Source of the DNA: Piromyces finnis
Taxonomy: Eukaryota > Neocallimastigomycota > Neocallimastigomycetes > Neocallimastigales > Neocallimastigaceae
NCBI GenBank assembly: GCA_002104945.1
Contig: MCFH01000013.1
Coordinates: forward strand, 868,001-932,000
Direction of reading: 5' to 3'
Length of the DNA: 64,000 bases
Shown: positions 57,228 to 64,000 of the stretch, one piece after another
How positions within the stretch are numbered: the first letter of the stretch is position 1
Layout of the letters: the number at the start of each line of letters is the position of its first letter
Position numbers and translations under genes: made by a program
Notes under the pieces: generated by a model
What the model saw: the letters and a program-made list of their open reading frames with translations, nothing else
The model's database searches: none
What the model was told of the DNA's origin: nothing

Positions 57228-58496
57228 TTTTTTTTTTTTTTACTTTTATTTAATTCGAAATCCGTTTTAATACATTTAATAATAATACAATAATTATTAA
57301 CACTATTATCTTTTATCTATTTTATTTTCTATCTCTATAAATTCCTTTTTTTATTTTTTGAAAAAAAAAAAAAAAGGAATAAAGTATATCAAACACCACA
57401 ACCTTTTAAATATTATTGTGTAATTGATTATGAAGCAACATGTGTAGAAGGTGGTGGCCTTGATTATCCAAATGAAATTATTGAATTTCCAGCAGTTTTA
57501 GTTAGAAGTTGGACAAATACCGTTGTATGTATTTTAAAGAATTACAAAAATAATTTTTTTTTACTCACTATTTATTTTTAACTTTAATGTATTAATCACC
57601 ACCATCTCTCTTTTTTTTTTTTTTTTTTTAATTAAAATTTAAAAATATTAAAAAGGAAGATGAATTTCATGAATATGTTAAACCAATAAACGAACCCATA
57701 TTAACACAATATTGTAAAGATTTAACGGGAATAACACAAGTATGTATATCTATTATCTAATTGAATTGTAGTTTTAATTTGAAATTTCTCAAACCATATT
57801 ATTATTATTTGTTTTATATTAAATCATTTTATTTATTTTATACTCTATATATTTTTATATTATATTATACTATTACTATTACTATTACTATTACTATTAC
57901 TATTACTATTACTATTACTATTACTATTACTATTACTATTATTATTACTATTACTATTACTATTACTATTACTATTACTATTACTATTACTATTACTATT
58001 ACTATTACTATTACTATTACTATTACCGATTACTATTTTATTTTTTATTTTATTTTATTTATTTATTTATTTTTTTTTTTTGAAATTATCCTAGGAACAA
58101 GTAGATAAAGCAGACTATTTCCCAAAAGTATTAGAAAAATTTGAAAAATGGTTAAATTTATATTCAGAGTTTCCATATCAAAATGTATGTTTTGTTACCG
58201 ATGGACCATGGGATATTCGTGACTTTATTCGTAAACAATGTATAATATCTCAGATAGAAAGACCCGTCTACTTTTATAAATGGAATAATTTACGAAAGAC
58301 ATTTAAATATTTTTATAAGCTAAGTAATCAAAAACGTCTTAATGAGATGTTAGAATATCTAGGTATGACTTTTGAAGGTCATGAACATTGTGGATTAGAT
58401 GATACCCGTAATATAACAAGAATCGTTCAACGAATGTTGGATTCAAAATGTTTTTTTAAATATAATATAGAATATCCTTTATCAAAAAAACAATAG
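56847..58496 (+). CDS. ERI1: ERI1-type 3'-5' exoribonuclease with SAP domain
   Basis: DEDDh-family RNase; relatives trim histone mRNA 3' ends, mature 5.8S rRNA and limit siRNAs. Exons 56847-57148, 57377-57524, 57656-57739 and 58095-58496 keep frame, giving 311 residues. An acidic N-terminus is followed by a SAP motif (about 65-100, NVTELRKEMSRLGLSLKGNKDELKKR). The exonuclease domain starts after the first intron. Catalytic residues are visible: D and E of VIDYEATC, D of VTDGPWDI, and H and D of GHEHCGLDDTRNI. LTGITQEQVDKAD and the LEYLGM segment match human ERI1 closely. The start follows a 29-nt poly(T). The third intron holds a hexanucleotide array. All catalytic residues are present, so activity is expected. 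Confidence 0.95.
57863..58026 (+). repeat. Hexanucleotide (TACTAT)n array in ERI1 intron 3
   Basis: About 27 copies of TACTAT with one TATTAT variant, filling half of the 355-nt intron between exons ending at 57739 and starting at 58095. Confidence 0.95.
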
Positions 58497-59279
58497 GAAA
58501 AAAAAAAAAAAAAAATTCTTTTTTTATTAACAAAATGTCTTTTTTTTTTTTTTTTTCCATAGTAATATTTTGAATGATAAAGAATAATTATTACTACTAA
58601 AATAATGATAATAATGAAATAAAAGGAAGGATAATAATGAAATATAAAAAAAATAATAATAAAATAAAAATAATTATGATTTTTTTTTTTTTTAAATATG
58701 ATAACTATATTTTAATGGTACACTTTTATAATTAGTTTGTGACGACATAGGTATTTAATTCAAAAGTAAAAAATGAAAAACCTATAGATTTATTTTTAAA
58801 TAGTTAATATTATTTTATTAGTATTATTATTATTATAATTATTAGTATAGTAGTTGTATATATTAAAAGGTTATTTATATAAAGGATATATTAATATTTT
58901 ATGATTGTTATTATATTATTGATAATAGTTTGTTATATATATATATATATTAAAATTATTATTATTAGTTTATATAATAATAAAGATAATTATTATTATT
59001 ATTATTATTATTTTGTTAAAATGATATTAAAAGATGAGATGTTGTATAGTTATATTATTTAGATAGATTATTTATATATAATTTTTTTTTTTTTTTTTTC
59101 TTTTTTTTCTTTTTTTTTTTTTATAAAGTATATATAAAAAAAAGATAATAATAATAAAAAAGAATTTAAAAAAAAGAAAAAAATAATAATATGACTATAG
59201 TATTAAAATCAAAAAAATAGTATTTTTATTATATATTTTTTTTTTTTTTTTTTTAAAAAAACACTTCAATATAATTTGA
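58497..59279. other. Intergenic, convergent 3' ends
   Basis: 783 bp of A/T runs and short ATT repeats between the ERI1 stop and the 3' end of the large minus-strand gene. No gene is visible. Confidence 0.5.
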
Positions 59280-62200
59280 TTATGAAATTGATCGTCTATT
59301 AGTGCTCACTACAGATATTCTAGAGGAAGGTGATTTACAAACATTAATGGTGTTAGCTATTGGTGAAGAACGATTTATTATAGAAGAAGAGGAGGCTGAT
59401 TCAATGTTTGACATAGAATGTGAAATATGTTTTAATTTTGAGATATCAGTATAATATGATTCTTTACTTAATTTTAATCCAATTTCTGTATTTGTTGACA
59501 TTGAAGTGAAGGAACTATGCTTTTTTCCATCAAGTTTTAACTCTGTTTTAGCTTCATTTGCATATTCACCCTCAGAAGGAATTGGTGGAAGTCCTTTATT
59601 TGCATTAGATATTTTTTTTATATTGTCATTTTTGTTTTGGGCTTTACTTTGATGACTTTGACTTTGCTTCTTAGTAAAGATTTTACTACCAGATTCTAAA
59701 ATTAATGACATGGTCTTCTTAATTCCAGACTTTTTAGAATGAACCTTTATAATTTTTGGTTCTTTACGACCTCCGGTAATAGTAGCTATTTTTTCCTTTG
59801 GCTTACTTTCTGGTATAATTTTATATTTATTATCCTCACTTTTACTTGCACTGATGTTACTCAAATTACTAAGATTAGAATATCTACGAATAACTCTAAC
59901 TTCTTCACCAATTAGAGGACTTGTTCTGGAACTCATATATGGACTAGTTCTAGAACTCATATATGGACTGGTTCTAGTGCTCATATATGGACTGGTTTTA
60001 GAGGCCATGTATGGACTAGTTTTTGTACCATAAATTGGTGTACTATTCGTTCTGATAGCTTTCTTTATAATACGATGTGGTGGTGGAAGAGATTTATCAA
60101 TTATTATATGACTATGACTGTGACTATCAATACTAATTGGATTTGAATTAATTGATGAAAAACTAGTATTTACAAAATCGCTTCTACTTCTAATACTAAT
60201 ACGTTCAGATTTACGATCTTTTTCACGATCGTAAAATTCATCAATACTACTACGAATTGAACCGAGATAACTAGTATTATCAACTTCTTCATGGTTAATG
60301 TAATAGTTTATATTACTATCTGATTGATCATCATTTGTTCCAACAATAGAACTGATATAACTGTGTTCAATAGGTCTGTAGCTTTCTCTTTCAGAATTAA
60401 AATCAGCATCAGCTTCATTTGAATTAACAGATATAATAGTATTGGCTATTTTTCCATTGTCGGTTAATTCATTTTTAATATTTTCAATGTGGAATGAAAA
60501 ATTATCATAGATAAATGAATCAAAATTGCATTCACTGTATCTGTTATACTTATTGTTTCTTGAAATTATACTTTGATTATCAAGATGATAGGTTGATATT
60601 GATGAATAACGTCTATTTTCAATATCAAGCATCTTTTTAGCATATGCTTCTGGATTATATTTTACATAAACAACATTTCCTTCTTTATTTGATAATTCTG
60701 TTTGGTTATCTTGATCAATTTCTTCATACTGTTCAAGTTGTTCAGGTTGTTGCTTATATTGATCAATTTCTTCATACTGTTCAAGTTGTTCAGGTTGTTG
60801 TTTATATTGATCAATTTCTTCATATTGTTCAAGTTGTACAGGTTGTGGTTCATATTGATCAATTTCTTCATACTGTTCAAGTTGTTCAGGTTGTTTATCT
60901 TGATCAATTTCTTCATATTGTTCAAGTTGTACAGATTGTGGTTCATATTGATCAATTTTTTCGTATTGTTCAAGTTGTTCAAGCTGTTCAATTTGATTAT
61001 AATGTTCATATTGCTCAGTTTGTTCATGTTCAGTTTTTTCATATTCAGTCATTTCACCATTTTCTTCGACCTTTTTATCATTATTTTGAATAGAGTTTTC
61101 ATATTTAGTACATTCAGTTTGCTTACTTTGCTCATATGATTCAGAATATTCAGAATGCTCAGTTTGTTGAGATTGTTTAAATTCATATTTTTCATGATCA
61201 TAATAATTAGTTTTTTCAGTTTGGATAAATTCATTATCTCCGAATTTAAATTGCTCATTTTCAGGTTCCTTAGCTTTATATTGCTTAGATGGCTCATCTT
61301 CAGATTCATTTATATATTCATTGATTACACTTTCATTAAAATGGTGAGTATCAATAATATTGATATCTTTATCCTTATCATCATGTATATTATTATTTAT
61401 ATTTTGGATATTTTCTAATTCATCACCACTATTTTGTTCTCTGTTTAAATCCTCATTTTCTGTATGTAAGACATCTATTTTTTCTTCATTTTCATTTATT
61501 TCATTCTTCTGGATAGTTTGCCTATCTTCTTCATTATCAGAATACTTTATTACTGAGCTACTTTTATTAATAGAAAAAGATGTATCTTCTGAATTGCTTA
61601 TAGTACTAATATTATTTAACTTACTCTTATCTTTTGTATAATTATTAAAATTATTATTATTATTATTAGTATGATTTATGATATTAAATCTAAAACTGCT
61701 ACTATAGCTTCTGCTACGATTAATAAGACCCTTGTCATTATTATTACAGTTTTTATTAGATATACTATTACTTCTGAAAGATTTTTTGTTATTATCACCC
61801 AAATGTTGATAATCATTAGAGAATCTATTATTATTTGATTTCTTTTTAAAGAAATTAGAAAATCCTGAACGTCTTTTGTTATAATAGGAACCATTATCTG
61901 TTACTTGTGATGATGCTGATGACGCTATGGATAGATTATTGCTATTATATACAATAGGGAAGCTACTACTCATATATCCATAATTTATATTAGGATCAAA
62001 GCATCCACTATTTCTATTTAAACTATCATTTCTGAAAATATCATTTGAATAATTTTTTCTTGTATTATCGTAAGAAAAACTATGATTAATGATTCCATCA
62101 TAATTATTAGAGTTTTGATATTCATTAGTACAACTATTACTACGAGGTATTGGATCAAAGCCATACATTGTGTTTATTGTAGGTTGACTATTAGGATAAA

Positions 62201-64000
62201 GATATTGATTTGGAATATTACTTCTAACATTTAATTCACTTCTTATATTTTGTGAACCACCAATAGTATTACTTCTAGTGATACTAGATTCTCCATTGTA
62301 TGAATTCGTATTTTCTACGATGTCATGATAATATAAATTTTCATCATAACTACTATATCCATTATCCAGTGATTTTCCATAATAATCATTATCTGCGTAT
62401 TCCTGACTAGAATAAGAATATTGTGATAAAGATGGATTAATCAATGGAGGAGGAGGAGAAATAATATGAACAGGTGTTGATATGGTATTTTCAGTAGGAT
62501 AATAAAGATTATTCATAGAAGTTGCCATAATATTTCCTGTATATGGAGAAGGTGTTGAATAGTTTGAATTATAACTATTTTGGCGAATAGTAATACCATT
62601 ACTGTAGGTAAATGATTGAGGAGATATTGGTGAAGGTATTGCGCTTGGAATGGTGGCTGAATTTATTGATTGTGGTTGAATCATCGCTGGGTTAGGAGGA
62701 TGTGGAATTTGTGGTTGAACAACATTAGTATCGTAGATTACACCTATTTGTGTAGAACTTTGGGGTGTATTACTTCTTTTCATTGGATACATAACATCCA
62801 TATAATATGGATATATTGGTTGAATAGGGGTTTGACTTGGATATGTAACCTGTTGTTGATAATATGGAACTGGATATTGGCCTTGAGGATAACCGTTAGA
62901 ATTGACAGGATAGGATGGTAAAGAAACTGTTTTATGTTTAAAGAGCTGATTAGAAGAATCAACCATTTGTTGATTTCGTTTGGTTTGATATGCTATAGAA
63001 ATTGATTTGGATTGTTTTATTTCATTGTTAGATTCTGCTAAATTTTCAGGTGTTTCAATAACTGGGCCCATTTTATTATTATAGCCATTATAACTAAATC
63101 TATTTGGTACATTAAGATTGTTATTATTAGATGAAGTACGTTTTGGTATAAATTGTTGTACAAAATTGGAAGATGTACGGTTTGGAATGTATTGTTGATT
63201 GGTATCCTGAGATAATGGCTTTTCTTTTATCGAATTGTTACGTAAATTTTGTGGTACTTTATTCATTTGAACAGGTGACGAATGAATTGTATTTCTTTTC
63301 GATATTTGAATTGGTGATGAATGAAGTGGCTTATCATTAATCACTTCATTAGACCTTTCTGTAAAATTATTTTTATTTGTATTGTTGTCACTTTTAAAGA
63401 AATCACCATTTTCAAACTTTTGATGGTATTTATGAAGGAAACTTGGTATAGAAGAAAAATATTTTGTTGGTTTACTTTTAATTGATGATTTTTGTTCATT
63501 TTCACTGTCTTCTATTTTAAATTTAATGTTATTGAAGGTGTTCATTGTTCTTGAGTAATCAGAATCATTTTTATTATCAGAACGATTAATATATGAATAC
63601 CGATTTTTATACTCGTTATCTGAACCACCACGATATGAATTACATTGTTCATTTCTACTTTTAAATGATTGTATAGAATTTCTAGGTTCTATTCTATGAT
63701 TATCTCTATTTTGAGAAAGCTTTAAATCAGAAATTTCCGACTCTGAAGAATAGATAGAAGAAGTAGAAATACCTACTGGATATTTATAAGACTCAATTAT
63801 TTTACCATTATCTAATTTATAACTACCCTCGGAAGTTGGAATTGATGAAGATGAAATTCTTTTTCCCATATAATTTTTATCTGGAACATTTAAATATTCT
63901 GAAGATGATTTTCTATATAATAATGAATTATCCTGACTACGCTTTGGTTCATATTCATTTTTGTCACGTGGTGATTGTGTAGGGGTTAGCATAGCTGAAG
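59280..64000 (-). CDS. Long low-complexity protein, 3' part (5' end outside the window)
   Basis: I do not recognise this protein. One exon-free frame runs from the window edge to a stop at 59280-59282. The ATG at 63992 gives 1570 residues, but the frame stays open to the edge, so the true start may lie beyond. It is rich in Ser, Asn, Tyr, Gln and Pro, with many SP motifs and no TM or signal peptide. A Tyr/Pro/Gln-rich region (about 370-520) has PPPPL, a possible SH3 or WW ligand. A Gln/Glu block holds six units of QLEQYEEIDQYKQQPE type. A basic Ser-rich C-terminal third holds five TSPYMSSR-type units and the segment KIIKVHSKKSGIKKTMSL. A Ser/Asn/Lys tail ends it. Such a composition fits a disordered cytoskeletal, polarity or signalling scaffold, but nothing proves this. 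Confidence 0.8.
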   Translation of the reverse strand, partial: SAMLTPTQSPRDKNEYEPKRSQDNSLLYRKSSSEYLNVPDKNYMGKRISSSSIPTSEGSYKLDNGKIIESYKYPVGISTSSIYSSESEISDLKLSQNRDNHRIEPRNSIQSFKSRNEQCNSYRGGSDNEYKNRYSYINRSDNKNDSDYSRTMNTFNNIKFKIEDSENEQKSSIKSKPTKYFSSIPSFLHKYHQKFENGDFFKSDNNTNKNNFTERSNEVINDKPLHSSPIQISKRNTIHSSPVQMNKVPQNLRNNSIKEKPLSQDTNQQYIPNRTSSNFVQQFIPKRTSSNNNNLNVPNRFSYNGYNNKMGPVIETPENLAESNNEIKQSKSISIAYQTKRNQQMVDSSNQLFKHKTVSLPSYPVNSNGYPQGQYPVPYYQQQVTYPSQTPIQPIYPYYMDVMYPMKRSNTPQSSTQIGVIYDTNVVQPQIPHPPNPAMIQPQSINSATIPSAIPSPISPQSFTYSNGITIRQNSYNSNYSTPSPYTGNIMATSMNNLYYPTENTISTPVHIISPPPPLINPSLSQYSYSSQEYADNDYYGKSLDNGYSSYDENLYYHDIVENTNSYNGESSITRSNTIGGSQNIRSELNVRSNIPNQYLYPNSQPTINTMYGFDPIPRSNSCTNEYQNSNNYDGIINHSFSYDNTRKNYSNDIFRNDSLNRNSGCFDPNINYGYMSSSFPIVYNSNNLSIASSASSQVTDNGSYYNKRRSGFSNFFKKKSNNNRFSNDYQHLGDNNKKSFRSNSISNKNCNNNDKGLINRSRSYSSSFRFNIINHTNNNNNNFNNYTKDKSKLNNISTISNSEDTSFSINKSSSVIKYSDNEEDRQTIQKNEINENEEKIDVLHTENEDLNREQNSGDELENIQNINNNIHDDKDKDINIIDTHHFNESVINEYINESEDEPSKQYKAKEPENEQFKFGDNEFIQTEKTNYYDHEKYEFKQSQQTEHSEYSESYEQSKQTECTKYENSIQNNDKKVEENGEMTEYEKTEHEQTEQYEHYNQIEQLEQLEQYEKIDQYEPQSVQLEQYEEIDQDKQPEQLEQYEEIDQYEPQPVQLEQYEEIDQYKQQPEQLEQYEEIDQYKQQPEQLEQYEEIDQDNQTELSNKEGNVVYVKYNPEAYAKKMLDIENRRYSSISTYHLDNQSIISRNNKYNRYSECNFDSFIYDNFSFHIENIKNELTDNGKIANTIISVNSNEADADFNSERESYRPIEHSYISSIVGTNDDQSDSNINYYINHEEVDNTSYLGSIRSSIDEFYDREKDRKSERISIRSRSDFVNTSFSSINSNPISIDSHSHSHIIIDKSLPPPHRIIKKAIRTNSTPIYGTKTSPYMASKTSPYMSTRTSPYMSSRTSPYMSSRTSPLIGEEVRVIRRYSNLSNLSNISASKSEDNKYKIIPESKPKEKIATITGGRKEPKIIKVHSKKSGIKKTMSLILESGSKIFTKKQSQSHQSKAQNKNDNIKKISNANKGLPPIPSEGEYANEAKTELKLDGKKHSSFTSMSTNTEIGLKLSKESYYTDISKLKHISHSMSNIESASSSSIINRSSPIANTINVCKSPSSRISVVSTNRRSIS
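59906..60030 (-). repeat. Coding tandem repeat, five 8-aa TSPYM units
   Basis: Five successive units of TSPYM plus two small residues and K/R (the last is TSPLIGEE). Each places a Thr-Ser-Pro or Ser-Pro next to a Tyr, followed by a basic residue. Confidence 0.9.
60696..60984 (-). repeat. Coding tandem repeat, six 15-16 aa units (QLEQYEEIDQ...)
   Basis: Six consecutive units begin QLEQYE[EK]IDQ and end in YKQQPE, YEPQPV, DKQPE or DNQTE. The shared core is nearly identical at DNA level, so the expansion is recent. Confidence 0.9.

Noticed and set aside
57761-58108. Ile-Thr repeat open frame
   Set aside because: It is the TACTAT hexamer array inside ERI1 intron 3.
60644-61139. Plus-strand repetitive open frames opposite the Gln/Glu repeats
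   Set aside because: Antisense shadows of the QLEQYEEIDQ repeat in the long minus-strand frame.

Overview
The window is a very AT-rich nuclear contig from a chitin-walled fungus. The base composition, long homopolymer and (AAT)n tracts, asparagine-rich proteins, many short GTAANN...AG introns, a myosin-motor chitin synthase and a fused NADH-type glutamate synthase together fit an anaerobic gut fungus (Neocallimastigomycota). That placement is an inference from style and gene content, not a search result. About 58 introns can be placed by eye, and nearly all keep reading frame exactly.

Layout. 1-5834 (+): 5'-truncated class V chitin synthase. 6363-8453 (-): coiled-coil protein resembling the plant/eukaryote At4g15545 family. 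8783-10731 (-): RNase H2 subunit B. 11047-11744 (+): ribosomal protein S9 (uS4), sharing a 315-bp divergent promoter region with RNase H2B. 12388-18081 (+): full-length non-LTR retrotransposon flanked by a 12-bp target-site duplication, with two 124-bp structured 5' repeats, one intact 1508-residue ORF and a poly(A) tail. 18817-21466 (+): unrecognised Asn-rich protein. 21847-23247 (-): GH114-like glycoside hydrolase with a hydrophobic C-terminal tail. 23858-26418 (-): replication licensing factor CDT1. 28009-32059 (+): leucine-rich-repeat / single-TM / SH3 membrane protein. 32255-38551 (-): CSL (CBF1/Su(H)/LAG-1) transcription factor with 15 exons, two of whose introns hold long (AAT)n arrays. 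39378-42889 (-): sugar-porter-like protein split by a 1-nt frame break, with a very large charged central loop. 42890-48085: gene-free desert with a tetranucleotide satellite. 48086-54382 (+): glutamate synthase GLT1. 56847-58496 (+): ERI1-type 3'-5' exoribonuclease. 59280-64000 (-): 3' part of a long low-complexity protein with two internal tandem repeats.

The genes do not form a cluster with one pathway. They are ordinary eukaryotic neighbours: cell wall and surface (chitin synthase, LRR-SH3 protein, GH114), genome maintenance (RNase H2B, CDT1), translation and nitrogen assimilation (RPS9, GLT1), RNA turnover (ERI1) and transcription (CSL). The most unusual items are the recent LINE insertion with its hairpin-rich 5' monomers, the frame-broken giant-loop transporter with a canonical-looking -1 slippery heptamer at the break, the LRR-TM-SH3 architecture, and the microsatellite-bearing CSL introns, one of them an apparent GC-AG intron. 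All gene models come from reading splice sites and frames by hand; family names rest on remembered family sequences.
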